Assembly: GCF_014192215.1 (NCBI RefSeq)
Contig: NZ_JACHXP010000018.1
Span: forward strand, 22,433 to 86,432
Direction of reading: 5' to 3'
DNA from: Halomonas cerina
GTDB lineage: Bacteria; Pseudomonadota; Gammaproteobacteria; Pseudomonadales; Halomonadaceae
Length of the DNA stretch: 64,000 bases
In this document: positions 25,388-34,041 of the stretch, piece by piece
How positions within the stretch are numbered: position 1 is the first letter of the stretch
How the letters are laid out: every line of letters starts with the position of its first letter
Made by a program: the position numbers and the translations under genes
The notes under the pieces: model-generated
Told to the model about the DNA's origin: nothing
The model's database searches: none
The model's input: only the letters and a program-made list of their open reading frames with translations

Positions 25388-27507
25388 GCCACCTCCTGTT
25401 CCAGCAGCTCGCGGTAGCGGCCGAACTGTTCCGTGCCGGCGGCGCGGCCCAGTTTCTCCAGCTCCCGTTTGACCGCCACCAGTACCTCCGGCAATTCCAC
25501 CCGCCGGGCGCTTGCGCCATGTCGGGCCGCCGCCTGGAGGCTGGCGTTGAGGGTCACGGAGCGGATGTGCCCGCCGGCGAAGGGGAATTGCCGGGCGAGA
25601 TAACGGAAGTCCAGGCCGCTGGTATCCACCCTGGGTGGGAAGCTTTGCCGCCAGATGCGCTCACGCTCGGCCTCGCCGGGCATGGGGAACTCGACGATAT
25701 AGCGCAGCCGGCGCATGAACGCCTCATCTAGATCCCGACGGCGATTGGTGGCCAGAACGGCCAGCCCTTTAAACCGCTCCATACGCTCCAGCAGATAGCT
25801 GATCTCGATATTGGCGAAGCGATCGTGGGCATCGCGGACGTCGGTGCGCTTCCCGAACAGGGCATCGCACTCGTCGAAGAACATCAGGCAGTCACTGGAT
25901 TCGGCGGCGTCGAAGACCCGCTTGAGATTTTTCTCCGTCTCGCCCACGTATTTATTCACGATCTGGGACAGGTCCACCCGAAACATGGGCAGATCCAGCG
26001 CCCGCGCCAAGGCTTCCGCGGCCATGGTCTTGCCGGTGCCGGGCGGGCCAGCGAACATCACGGACAGACCGGCGTCGTTCCAGGCCTGCGCCGCGCCCCA
26101 CTGGTAGTGAACCGCCGTCAACGCCCGCATGGCGGCGATGATCTCCCGGTACTGTTCCCACTGGGCATCGGGAAGCACCAGCTCTTCTTCGGCAAAACGG
26201 GGAGTCACCGGTTGGGCCAGTTCCCCCAGGAACAGAACAGCTTCCTGGCGACAGGCCTCAGCGAGTACGTTGCCATCCAACTCTCGACGGTACGCCAACC
26301 CCCGAATGGCCCGCCGGAAGGCCTTGGGCGCCAGCCGAAAGCGTCGGGCGCATTCATCCACGGCCTCGCCCAGCGCCGCTGCCCGATCGCCCAGGCCGTC
26401 CAGCAACAGGCCGCGACGTTGCTCGTAACCGGGAGTGGCTAACGTCAGGGCCGGTAACAGATGCCCCGAAGGGATATTCGCCAGTGGCTTGCGGTCTTCC
26501 GACGGGGCATAACAGCGCAGGGGCAAAGCCATCAGCCCGTTCACTGTCTGGCTGTCGAAACGCTGCTCCCAGCCCTCCGGCAGCAGCAGGTCGTGGCCCA
26601 ACAGCCAACAAACGGTGGCGGCCGCGAACACGCTCTCTCCCGCCGGCATCGCCGTCTCGGCGAAGGTGGCCAGCGGGGCGTCCAGTTGGGCGGACACATT
26701 GGCCGCCGCCCGGTCAAAGTCGCTGTCCCGGGGACCGATCAGCGGAATCACCTGCAGGCCGCCGGGTGGCTGCGCCGCCAGACGATCGGCCAGCAGGGTC
26801 GTGTCGGTATCAAGCTCGGCGAATCCACCGGCCGGAACGGGCACGAGCCCGGCGGGCAGACCTTCGCTCTCCCCGCTCAGCACTCCGGCCACGGTGGCGT
26901 GAACCCGCAGCGGGCACTGCCAGTCGCTCAGGTCGTCGCCGGCCAGTCGCAGCACCCCGTGGCGCCGCAACGGATGCATGGGGTCGGCGACGGCGGTCAC
27001 GGCCAGCGGCTCTTCCCAAAGGCGCTGGGCCAGGGCCAGGGTCGGCCATGGCCGGCTCAGGTCGTTCATACAAGCGCTGATCACCGGTCCCACGGCGGCA
27101 TCCAGACGTCCCAACATCGCCAGGGCCAGAACGAAACGGTCGGCCTCCGGCAATGCCAGGCCCCTGACCAACTCAGTGAAACCGCCCCGGGGCGCCCCTG
27201 CCGGATCCGGCTCGTCGTTATCCAGGCAGTCGGTGAGATAACGCGCGGTGGCGTCTTGTTGGAAAAACACCCGTTTCTGGCCGTCGTAGCGCACCAGGTC
27301 CAACCCCTCCGCCGCCGGGTCGGTGACCGGCGGCAGTGTGCCCGAGCCGGTCTCCTCCCGCCCGCTGCGCTGGAACCAGCACCAGCAGATCTCCCGACGC
27401 AACCGCAGGCTGGCCTGCCCGAGCCAATGGGCCAGCAACGGATCTGCCGGTTGCAGCTCCGGCGTAATCCGGGCCGCCGGATGCAGTGGATCTGCTGTCG
27501 CGCTCAT
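25384..27507 (-). CDS. eCIS AAA+ ATPase (Afp15-like)
   Basis: A 707-residue protein with a long alpha-helical N-terminal region (1-430) and a C-terminal AAA+ domain: Walker A GPPGTGKT (487-494), Walker B CLMFFDECD (540-548), sensor 1 VLATNRRRDLDEAFMRRL with arginines placed as an arginine finger. This is the conserved ATPase of eCIS loci, thought to act in assembly or disassembly of the particle. The ATG at 27507 overlaps the stop of the cap gene by ATGA; a TTG two codons earlier is less likely. Confidence 0.9.
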   Translation of the reverse strand: MSATADPLHPAARITPELQPADPLLAHWLGQASLRLRREICWCWFQRSGREETGSGTLPPVTDPAAEGLDLVRYDGQKRVFFQQDATARYLTDCLDNDEPDPAGAPRGGFTELVRGLALPEADRFVLALAMLGRLDAAVGPVISACMNDLSRPWPTLALAQRLWEEPLAVTAVADPMHPLRRHGVLRLAGDDLSDWQCPLRVHATVAGVLSGESEGLPAGLVPVPAGGFAELDTDTTLLADRLAAQPPGGLQVIPLIGPRDSDFDRAAANVSAQLDAPLATFAETAMPAGESVFAAATVCWLLGHDLLLPEGWEQRFDSQTVNGLMALPLRCYAPSEDRKPLANIPSGHLLPALTLATPGYEQRRGLLLDGLGDRAAALGEAVDECARRFRLAPKAFRRAIRGLAYRRELDGNVLAEACRQEAVLFLGELAQPVTPRFAEEELVLPDAQWEQYREIIAAMRALTAVHYQWGAAQAWNDAGLSVMFAGPPGTGKTMAAEALARALDLPMFRVDLSQIVNKYVGETEKNLKRVFDAAESSDCLMFFDECDALFGKRTDVRDAHDRFANIEISYLLERMERFKGLAVLATNRRRDLDEAFMRRLRYIVEFPMPGEAERERIWRQSFPPRVDTSGLDFRYLARQFPFAGGHIRSVTLNASLQAAARHGASARRVELPEVLVAVKRELEKLGRAAGTEQFGRYRELLEQEVA

Positions 27508-28637
27508 GACCAATCCACCTCCGGGCTGTTGACCGCTTGCTCGCCGTTGACACGCAGCAGAATCCGATAGGGCCCGGCGGGCAGCGCTTGTTCCGCGGAA
27601 ACCGAGACCGTGAGGTTCGTCTGCGCGGTCGTGCCGGTGCCCTCCACCATCGTTGCCACGCCGTCGGCGCCGTAGAACGCGACGAAAATTTCGTCGTCAG
27701 GCCCACCCAACAGACGCCCGGTGATAGTCAGATCGCCACTGAGCTCGCCGCCGCCCTCGGGGGTGAGCGGCGTGACCGGACTGGCATCGGTCACGGTGGG
27801 TAAGAGATGACCCAGCACGGCATTGCTGTGCATGCGCCGTCCGCCCGGCAGGGTTCGAACGGCAGTGATGGTGTGACTGCCCGCTGACAGGCCCGGGGCC
27901 AGCGGTAATGTCGTGCGCAAGCGACCGGCGGGCGCGGCGGTGATACCGAAGCAGGTATTGCCCAGGCAGATCTCATCCATCTCGCCGGTGAGGTCCTGGC
28001 CCAATACTTCGAAGGCGTCACCGGCCGCGAAGACCTCCGGCTCCACGCTCGTGAGCACGGGTCCCAAGGTCGGTAACACGGTCGGCCCGTTATCATCGGC
28101 ACCGATAGAGGTCACCAGCGGGGCATAGCCCGGGGGCTCCATGGAGAAGACCATCACCGGTCGCACCTGGAACGGTACCGATAACCGGTACTTCTCGTCG
28201 GTGCCCTGCATCAGCTTGGACAGGAGTTCCGAGTCGCCGGTGTCGAAGCTCAGTTTCAAGGGCTCCGGGTTGTCCACCAAGGCCACCTCGGTGGCCGGGG
28301 GCTGCAAGTAGTTCAGCTCCTGTAGGGCCAGCATGCCCTCGCCCAGCAGTTCATGGGCCAGCGTAGAATCGCTCTCCTTGCCGTCGTCATAGGCGGTCAG
28401 CAAATACCGCAGCACCAGCCACAACGGCACTGACTGGCCCTCGTCCAGCGGCTCGTTGCGCAGGTGGCTGTCCAAGTCCACTTGGTAGAGGAAGAGATTG
28501 AACTTGGGTCCGGCGGTGTTCTTGGCCGCCTCCGGTCGGCCCACGTCCACGGAACCGACAGACGTACGCGCGGCAAGCTGGCTCTTGAGCAACTCCCCGA
28601 CGCGTCCCACGGCTCTGCGGCTATCACTGAGCGACAT
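27504..28637 (-). CDS. DUF4255 (Pvc16-like) tail terminator/cap protein
   Basis: A 377-residue protein. The N-terminal about 190 residues show the DUF4255/Pvc16_N pattern: GRVGELLKSQL, PKFNLFLYQVDLDSHLRNEP and LWLVLRYLLTAYDDGKESDSTLAHELLG (shown in part). This family caps the sheath-tube end. The C-terminal half is beta-rich with Ig/TIG-like repeats (VLPTLGPVLTSVEPEVFAAGD, GGELSGDLTITGRLLGG). It overlaps the ATPase gene by ATGA. Confidence 0.85.
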   Translation of the reverse strand: MSLSDSRRAVGRVGELLKSQLAARTSVGSVDVGRPEAAKNTAGPKFNLFLYQVDLDSHLRNEPLDEGQSVPLWLVLRYLLTAYDDGKESDSTLAHELLGEGMLALQELNYLQPPATEVALVDNPEPLKLSFDTGDSELLSKLMQGTDEKYRLSVPFQVRPVMVFSMEPPGYAPLVTSIGADDNGPTVLPTLGPVLTSVEPEVFAAGDAFEVLGQDLTGEMDEICLGNTCFGITAAPAGRLRTTLPLAPGLSAGSHTITAVRTLPGGRRMHSNAVLGHLLPTVTDASPVTPLTPEGGGELSGDLTITGRLLGGPDDEIFVAFYGADGVATMVEGTGTTAQTNLTVSVSAEQALPAGPYRILLRVNGEQAVNSPEVDWS

Positions 28638-28643
28638 GGCGGC

Positions 28644-29501
28644 CTACCATCCCTTCAGGTAATGTCTGTGCAGCTCGACACCGGCGGACGCCCACCCGCT
28701 TTCCGCGGGACGTGCCGACTTGGGCGGCTTCGCCGGCTGATGTACGTCCACCACCACCCGGCCGATATGGACCGCCACGCTATCTCGCCGCGTGGCTGGT
28801 TGATCGGGTTGGCGGTCGCGTCCTTGAGCCGATACGCCATCCTGCGGCGGACTGGCGTGGCGGCGACGCCGTCCGGTCTCAGCCTCGTCCGGTCCGACCG
28901 GCTCCCCCCATGTCTGCGCACGCTCCAGTACCGGTTCAGGTGGCTGTCGGTGCTTCACCGACGATGGCTCCGCTTCAGCCCGCTGGGGACGTGGCCGTTG
29001 TCGCAGGGCCGACTCCGGGCCCACGGCGACAGTTTCCACCTGTACGGACGACAGCGGACGTTGTTCGGGCAACGGTGGAGAGCGCCGAAGTGCCGTGCGT
29101 TCAGCCTCCGGCGCTGAGCGGAGTTGCTGCGGACGGTTTTCCCGGGCCTGGATTTTGATCTTGTGAGGCAGCGGTCGATGCGGTTCGGCGACATTGGCAG
29201 GCGTCGCCGGCACGAGCCGGTGGATGACCAGAGGCGGCGCCTGCTCCGCCTCTGAAACCCGTGAACTCGCGGAAGGGGCAGGCTCGTTGCGGGGGGCTGT
29301 CAAGACACTCCGTCGCGCTTCCGGCGCCGCGGATGCGGCCATCGAGGGCGCTGGGGCTTTCACCGTTACACTGGGCGGCGCTGCCGATGGTGGTGGTGCG
29401 GCCCGTTCCAGGTGCTGTTCCATAGTCGGCGTGCGCAGCGCCCGTCCCGGGCCGTGCAGGAGACCGCTACGGCGGGCCAGTTGTTGGAAGTAACGGTTCA
29501 C
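28644..29501 (-). CDS. Unknown Pro/Arg-rich eCIS protein
   Basis: Encodes 285 residues. Only the ends look folded: an N-terminal VNRYFQQLARRSGLLHGPG and a C-terminal SVAVHIGRVVVDVHQPA. The middle (about 40-250) is low complexity, rich in Pro, Ala, Arg and Glu and probably disordered. The start is GTG at 29501 with GGGGAGGA 6 bases upstream, overlapping the previous stop (GTGA). It precedes the cap gene. It could be a scaffold, linker or short length-determining protein; nothing in the sequence decides this. Confidence 0.65.
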   Translation of the reverse strand: MNRYFQQLARRSGLLHGPGRALRTPTMEQHLERAAPPPSAAPPSVTVKAPAPSMAASAAPEARRSVLTAPRNEPAPSASSRVSEAEQAPPLVIHRLVPATPANVAEPHRPLPHKIKIQARENRPQQLRSAPEAERTALRRSPPLPEQRPLSSVQVETVAVGPESALRQRPRPQRAEAEPSSVKHRQPPEPVLERAQTWGEPVGPDEAETGRRRRHASPPQDGVSAQGRDRQPDQPATRRDSVAVHIGRVVVDVHQPAKPPKSARPAESGWASAGVELHRHYLKGW

Positions 29502-30307
29502 CAGCTTTCCTCCCCATCCACACGCCGCAAATAAGCGTGACGGCGTTCGGCCGGTAGGCTCATGATTTCCGCCTCGCTCCAGTGATAGGTGCTGGCAATG
29601 GCGTGAACCTGATCGAACAGGTGCGCCTGTCGATGGCGCAGCCGCTCCAGCACGTAGCCCTCCAGGTCCAGGGCCACGGTGGTGGCCTGTCCACACTCGA
29701 TGCAGTCCGTCTCCAGCGCCAGGTCGGTGAGCGGGTCCGCCTCAGCCAGGGCGGCGCTCAAGGCTTCAAGCCAATCCGGTTCCGGCCGCCATGACGGCGC
29801 CGGTGGTGCCTCGTTTACGGTTTCCACCAGCGTGGCCACCAAGTCCGACCACTCCGGGAGCTGGAACGACCAGTGCTCGAGCCAACCCAACTGATCGGTG
29901 CCGGTAGGCACACGCAGTCGGACCACTTGGCCGTCGCGGGTCTCGAAGTCGATGGTGGCCGGAGCCTCCAGGCAGCAAAAATCCGCCAGGTCCAGCTCCA
30001 GGTCCAAGCCCTCGCCGCAATCGGCGTTACCGCAACGCGCCTCCACCACTTGGTGGCGGTCCAGGCTGGCGGCCGTCACGCCGAGCAGGCCCTGAAGCCG
30101 GCGAGTGAGATTCCACGACCATAGCGTCTCACTGCTCAGTGTCTGGCCGTCGCCGTCCCGCAGGTACTGGCCCAACAGACGAGTCACCACCCAAGGCCGT
30201 GCGTCGCTGTCCAGGGACAGGAATAGGTCGGCGGGTGCTTCCCCGTAAGGCAATGCCCAGACGGGGTTGCCGCCACAGAACCAGTGCAGAGCAGGCGTTG
30301 CGCTCAT
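29498..30307 (-). CDS. T4 baseplate-chaperone-like protein with zinc-binding cysteines
   Basis: A 269-residue protein with two separated Cys pairs (ARCGNADCGEG and DCIECGQAT) that could bind zinc, and a C-terminal helical segment HAIASTYHWSEAEIMSLPAERRHAYL. That ending is the pattern of T4 gp26/gp51-like hub assembly proteins present in phage-like clusters. GAGGGG lies 9 bases before the ATG. Position directly behind the tube gene fits an assembly chaperone role. Family link is by pattern only. Confidence 0.65.
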   Translation of the reverse strand: MSATPALHWFCGGNPVWALPYGEAPADLFLSLDSDARPWVVTRLLGQYLRDGDGQTLSSETLWSWNLTRRLQGLLGVTAASLDRHQVVEARCGNADCGEGLDLELDLADFCCLEAPATIDFETRDGQVVRLRVPTGTDQLGWLEHWSFQLPEWSDLVATLVETVNEAPPAPSWRPEPDWLEALSAALAEADPLTDLALETDCIECGQATTVALDLEGYVLERLRHRQAHLFDQVHAIASTYHWSEAEIMSLPAERRHAYLRRVDGEESW

Positions 30308-30326
30308 GGTCGGTTACCCCTCGGGC

Positions 30327-30833
30327 TCAGGCGGATTCGTCGGGCTCAGTGGTGTCTGGGTCGCGTTCCCAGCCCTCGAGTTCGATCTTCATGGACTCAA
30401 TGGCCACTGCATTGGCGTTGGCATCCAGATCCGGCACGGCGGTGAACTCGCTGATCCAGCAGGCGTGGAGGAAATAGCGTTTGGCTACCTGACCGCGCTC
30501 GTTCATCACCTCCAACGTCAGCTCCTTTTTGTAGCCCGCCAAGTCCATCATGGCGTCGCCTTCGAAGGTATGAACCTTGTTGGCCCAAGCCTCGAACTCC
30601 TTGTCGTGGGTAATACCGCGTTCGACGGTGATTCCTTCGTAGCTGGTGCGGCCCGGCGACTTGTGGTCGATGCTGTTCTCACCACCGCTGCGGTGGGTGA
30701 CCACTTCGGTGGTTCGCTTCAGGGAACTGACCTTGCTCACACCCATAACGGGCTGGTTGTCCCAAAGCACACGGAACTTGTAATTCTTGTATGGATCGGT
30801 GCGATGGGCGTTGACCACGAATCCATTTGGCAT
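30327..30833 (-). CDS. Inner tube protein (T4 gp19-like)
   Basis: A 168-residue tail tube protein: YKNYKFRVLWDNQPVMGVSKVSSLKRTTEVVTHRSGG (shown in part), then GRTSYEGITVERGITHDKEFEAWANKV and a C-terminal AIESMKIELEGWERD. This is the gp19/Hcp-like beta-barrel fold that stacks into the tube through which cargo travels. Excellent ribosome-binding site AAAGGAG 7 bases before the ATG, in line with high expression. It follows the sheath gene by 12 bases. Confidence 0.92.
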   Translation of the reverse strand: MPNGFVVNAHRTDPYKNYKFRVLWDNQPVMGVSKVSSLKRTTEVVTHRSGGENSIDHKSPGRTSYEGITVERGITHDKEFEAWANKVHTFEGDAMMDLAGYKKELTLEVMNERGQVAKRYFLHACWISEFTAVPDLDANANAVAIESMKIELEGWERDPDTTEPDESA

Positions 30834-30845
30834 TGCTCTGCTCCT

Positions 30846-33278
30846 TTAAAGCTCACCGGCCATCTGTTGGATCTTGATCACCACGAACTCTGCGGGCTTC
30901 ACCGGCGCGAAGCCCACCTCGACGTTGACGATGCCCTTGTTGCGATCATTCTGGGTGGTGGTGTCTTTATCGCACTTCACGTAGAAGGCCGCTTTGGGGT
31001 CGGTGCCCTGGAAGGCGCCCTGACGGAACAGGCCCATCATGTAAGCGTTGATGTTGAGCCGGATGTTGGACCACAGCCGCTCGTCATTGGGCTCGAACAC
31101 TGCCCAGCGGGTACCGCGATAGAGGGTCTCCTCGATCATCAGGGCCAGCCGACGGATGGGGATGTACTTCCACTCGCTGCCGAAGTCATCGTCGCCGTCC
31201 AGGGTCCGGGATCCCCAGTTGACCGTGCCGTTGGGGAAGATGCGGATGCAATTCACGCCCTTTTTGTTGAGCACGCCGTTTTCACGGTCGGTGAGTGCCA
31301 CGGTCAAGCCGACGATGCCGCGAACCCCCGACTCGATACCCGCCGGCGCCTTCCAGACACCCCGATTGGCATCGGTTCGCGCCATCAATCCGGCGATGGC
31401 CCCAATCGGGCCGATGGACTGGACGCTGCCATTGACATTGTGGCGCAGGCGCGGATAAAACACGGCGGCATGGTCCTTGACGATGTTCGCGCGCAGAGCG
31501 TTGATCAGCGAGGTGTCTTGCACCACTTCCGGGCGACCGGTGCTGGCGTTGGTCCAGGTGGGTGGCGGGTCCACTAACAGGAAAGCGCGGTGATTGAGGC
31601 AATACACGCTGGCCTCGCCCCAGATGCTTTCCCAGTTGGCTTGTGCGACCTCTTCGTCGCCGGGGAGAATCATCAGGTTGAACAGGTCCACGGCATCCAG
31701 CGCGTGGAAGCCAGTCTGGTCGGCCTTGCTGCCGGTGTAATCGGACAGGTTGGGCGGATTGCCGTCGTCGTCCGCCCCCAGGGTGCCGGCACCGTCCTGG
31801 AAGGGGCTGGTCCCGGCGTTGCCCGGGGCGTAGCGCCGCACGTTGGTGGTGAAGTTGCCGCCGATGTCCGTTCCTCCGCCGCCCGCGTTGCCGGTAGTGA
31901 CCGACACGGTGGCGTTCATGGTGCCCTCGATGGGCAACAGGGCCAGTCGGTAGCCCCAGACCTCGGCACTCGCCGGCACGTTGGGGGCGTCATTGATCGC
32001 CTTGGCGAGGATATGAAGCTTTTCCCGCACGCCGTCGTTGTTGCCGGTCAGGGTGGTAGCGAAATTGTCCTGGTGCCAGCGGTCCGAGGCGCCGGTGGTC
32101 TCCAGCACATTATTGCCGCCGCCGTCCAAGAGACTGATGTCCACGCCGGCGACGGAGATCTGATTGAAGGCGTCCTGTTGCAGTTCGGCGAGGGTGTTAG
32201 CATCGGCGGTATAGAGCGTGGCCGTGGGCGCCGGACGCAATGAACCGGCCTTCACGGCTTCGATACCGCCTTGGTCGAGCCCCAGCATCAGTGGGCCGGC
32301 AAGGTCATGGTCGGCGGCCCGGCGGATGTGCACGCTGGATTGGGCGCCGGAGTTAGTGGTGATGCGCAGCACCGCCACCGGATTGGCTGCCGGGCCGTAG
32401 ACGGTCTCGAACGCGCAGGCGACGGTCACACCGGCGGGCAACTGGGTATTGATCCGATTCTGCAGTTCCGTGGCCACGGCACCACGGTTGCCGGTCAGGG
32501 CCGTCCAGGTGGGGTCGACGCGCAGGTCCACCGCCACGTACGGCCCGCCGTTGACGCTGATGTCGAATTTCGCGCGTCGTTCATCGAACGGCCGGGCCGG
32601 AGTGTCGTCTTCCGGGTGAATGAGGTCGTTCAGTGTCTCCCGGAAGGTGGTAAGCGAGCCGTCCAGGGGTCGCCGGCTTTCGCTGTAACCCGCCGGGGCA
32701 CCGCTTAAGGCCGTGTTGATATTGAAGCCACTGGCCAAGGCCAAGTCGATCAGTTCCGAACTCTCGGTAACAAAGTCCGGTGCATAGCGTGGCGCATCCG
32801 GGTCCATGGTCAGATTGATGAAGGCCTCATCAGCTACCGAGTCGCCCTCTTCGTCCAACTGCACTATGGACAGGTTAAAGGTCTCCTCCGTCGAGGGTGT
32901 GTTATAGCTGACCTCCAGGCGCAGGTTATTGCCCCACAAGCCCGCATACTTGGCACTGGCCGAGAGCACATTGGTATTGGCCAGATTCTGAAGCGTCACA
33001 TCCGCCGTGCTGGGATTGTGTGCCAGGCGGATGACGTAACAGTCTGTACCGCCATTGGTAAAAAAGTGCTGGACGCTGTGGGCCAGGTCGCTTTTCGGGT
33101 GGGGCTTCCCGAACTCGCGCTCATAATCAGCCATGCTGAGCAGCCGCGTGGCCCTATTGATGGGTCCCTTGCTGGCCCGGCCAAAGAACGCCGCGATGGA
33201 CGTGGAGACGCTCGTGATGGTTCGCACCCCACTGGGAATTTCCTGAATATAAACACCCGGATAAGTTGGCTGTACCAT
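30846..33278 (-). CDS. Contractile tail sheath protein
   Basis: An 810-residue sheath protein. The N-terminus TYPGVYIQEIPSGVRTITSVSTSIAAFFG is diagnostic, and the C-terminal RWAVFEPNDERLWSNIRLNI, GLFRQGAFQG and VNVEVGFAPVKPAEFVVIKIQQ is the conserved sheath core. It is longer than many eCIS sheaths because of a large middle insertion (about 170-480). Only one sheath gene is present, unlike Afp/PVC loci with several. I chose the ATG at 33278 (MVQPTYPG) with AAGGAAGGA upstream; the longer reading to 33506 covers the intergenic region and the previous gene. Confidence 0.93.
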   Translation of the reverse strand: MVQPTYPGVYIQEIPSGVRTITSVSTSIAAFFGRASKGPINRATRLLSMADYEREFGKPHPKSDLAHSVQHFFTNGGTDCYVIRLAHNPSTADVTLQNLANTNVLSASAKYAGLWGNNLRLEVSYNTPSTEETFNLSIVQLDEEGDSVADEAFINLTMDPDAPRYAPDFVTESSELIDLALASGFNINTALSGAPAGYSESRRPLDGSLTTFRETLNDLIHPEDDTPARPFDERRAKFDISVNGGPYVAVDLRVDPTWTALTGNRGAVATELQNRINTQLPAGVTVACAFETVYGPAANPVAVLRITTNSGAQSSVHIRRAADHDLAGPLMLGLDQGGIEAVKAGSLRPAPTATLYTADANTLAELQQDAFNQISVAGVDISLLDGGGNNVLETTGASDRWHQDNFATTLTGNNDGVREKLHILAKAINDAPNVPASAEVWGYRLALLPIEGTMNATVSVTTGNAGGGGTDIGGNFTTNVRRYAPGNAGTSPFQDGAGTLGADDDGNPPNLSDYTGSKADQTGFHALDAVDLFNLMILPGDEEVAQANWESIWGEASVYCLNHRAFLLVDPPPTWTNASTGRPEVVQDTSLINALRANIVKDHAAVFYPRLRHNVNGSVQSIGPIGAIAGLMARTDANRGVWKAPAGIESGVRGIVGLTVALTDRENGVLNKKGVNCIRIFPNGTVNWGSRTLDGDDDFGSEWKYIPIRRLALMIEETLYRGTRWAVFEPNDERLWSNIRLNINAYMMGLFRQGAFQGTDPKAAFYVKCDKDTTTQNDRNKGIVNVEVGFAPVKPAEFVVIKIQQMAGEL

Positions 33279-33337
33279 GGTCCCTACATCCTTCCTTTGG
33301 TCTGAGTGTTGGCGTATGCCGGGCGTGCCCGTCGAGG

Positions 33338-33607
33338 CTATTCCTCGCCCTGGCTGTGCGAGGTGCCCGCCGTCCGCCGAGCCCGGTAGACCGCCACACC
33401 GGTGGCATTGGGGGTGCGCTCGACCTGGCCTTGTTCCTCCAGGCGATGCAGCGCCTCCTTTACCCGGTCGACAGCGATCCGATACCGCTGTCGTTGCAAC
33501 CACCACTGCGCGATACCATCCACGCTGTCGGCAGCCTCAGGATGTTCGCGGAGGTAAGCCGCAATATCCCGCGCGAGCTCATCTACGGACTGGGGCTGGT
33601 CGGACAC
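33338..33607 (-). CDS. Small winged-helix-like protein, first gene of eCIS operon
   Basis: Encodes 89 residues from the GTG at 33607: ELARDIAAYLREHPEAADSVDGIAQWWL then VDRVKEALHRLEEQGQVERT and VAVYRARR, resembling a small winged-helix domain. Related small proteins accompany sheath genes in other eCIS loci. An open frame extends to a TTG at 33676, but a sigma-54 promoter overlaps that extension (33642-33657) and AGGAGAGG lies 8 bases before the GTG, so the short form is preferred. It could be a regulator or an assembly factor. Confidence 0.7.
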   Translation of the reverse strand: MSDQPQSVDELARDIAAYLREHPEAADSVDGIAQWWLQRQRYRIAVDRVKEALHRLEEQGQVERTPNATGVAVYRARRTAGTSHSQGEE

Positions 33608-33641
33608 GCGCTGCACCTCTCCTGTCACCTGCCACTGACTA

Positions 33642-33657
33642 AGCAGGTTCCGTGCCA
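33642..33657 (-). promoter_or_regulatory. Sigma-54 (-24/-12) promoter of the eCIS operon
   Basis: Read on the minus strand, TGGCACGGAACCTGCT has GG and GC exactly 10 bases apart and matches the sigma-54 consensus TGGCACG-N4-TTGCW at every position but one (C for the first T of TTGC). Transcription would start near 33630, giving a short leader with the AGGAGAGG ribosome-binding site and the GTG at 33607. Confidence 0.8.
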
Positions 33658-33804
33658 CCTCGGATAGATTTCGCAAGTGCTTGTTTATATTTGATTTATT
33701 TTGCAGTCTTTGAGAGATGTGGTGGGTATAGGGTGACCCGGTTTCTCAACAGGTCTTGGCGCCTGCGTCGGGATAGGCGGAATCAAGGTGCGTTTGAGCG
33801 GATT

Positions 33805-33840
33805 TGACCCAGGCGGGTTATTTGTGACCCAGTTGGGTTA
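33805..33840. promoter_or_regulatory. Two tandem dyads, candidate enhancer (UAS) for the sigma-54 activator
   Basis: TGACCC-AGGC-GGGTTA (33805-33820) and TGACCC-AGTT-GGGTTA (33825-33840) are two near-identical 16-bp dyads with a 20-bp period, i.e. on about the same helix face. They sit about 170-210 bases upstream of the predicted eCIS transcription start. A further TGACCC half site lies at 33734-33739. Confidence 0.65.
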
Positions 33841-34018
33841 TCGAGGCTATAGGAATCCTGCAAGGAGCGGAGAGACGGGTTCCCGGCTTCCACCCCCATC
33901 CTTCTGGCGGATCCCGGATCGAGTCCCGGAACGATGGCTACCACCTCCCTAGAGGAAACCTCCCGTCCGCACCGGCTCTGCGACTCTTCATTGGAATTTG
34001 GAATGAGGATCTTGTGTC

Positions 34019-34041
34019 TTGGCCCTAAGGGTTAGGGCCAA
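34019..34041 (-). terminator. Hairpin at the stop codon of the sigma-54 activator gene
   Basis: TTGGCCCTAA (34019-34028) and TTAGGGCCAA (34032-34041) form a perfect 10-bp inverted repeat with a 3-base loop spanning the TAA stop. There is no T tract after it, so it may insulate rather than fully terminate. Confidence 0.5.

Larger units (their letters stand above)
33608..34031. other. Intergenic control region between sigma-54 activator gene and eCIS operon
   Basis: This 424-base stretch holds the sigma-54 promoter, an AT-rich segment (about 33676-33712, which would help DNA bending between enhancer and promoter), the dyad pair at 33805-33840 and, at its far end, a hairpin overlapping the activator stop codon. 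I see no gene in it. Confidence 0.6.

Noticed and set aside
33279..33506. Longer 886-residue version of the sheath protein
   Set aside because: The extra 76 residues are antisense-like composition overlapping the previous gene, while homologous sheaths start at the YPGVYIQE segment.
2360..33607. Prophage or type VI secretion system instead of eCIS
   Set aside because: No capsid, portal, terminase, holin or integrase genes, and no TssJ/L/M membrane complex; Pvc16-like cap, Afp15-like ATPase and DUF4157 cargo are eCIS hallmarks.
33608..33676. TTG-started 112-residue version of the first eCIS protein
   Set aside because: A near-consensus sigma-54 promoter lies inside the extension and a good ribosome-binding site precedes the GTG at 33607.
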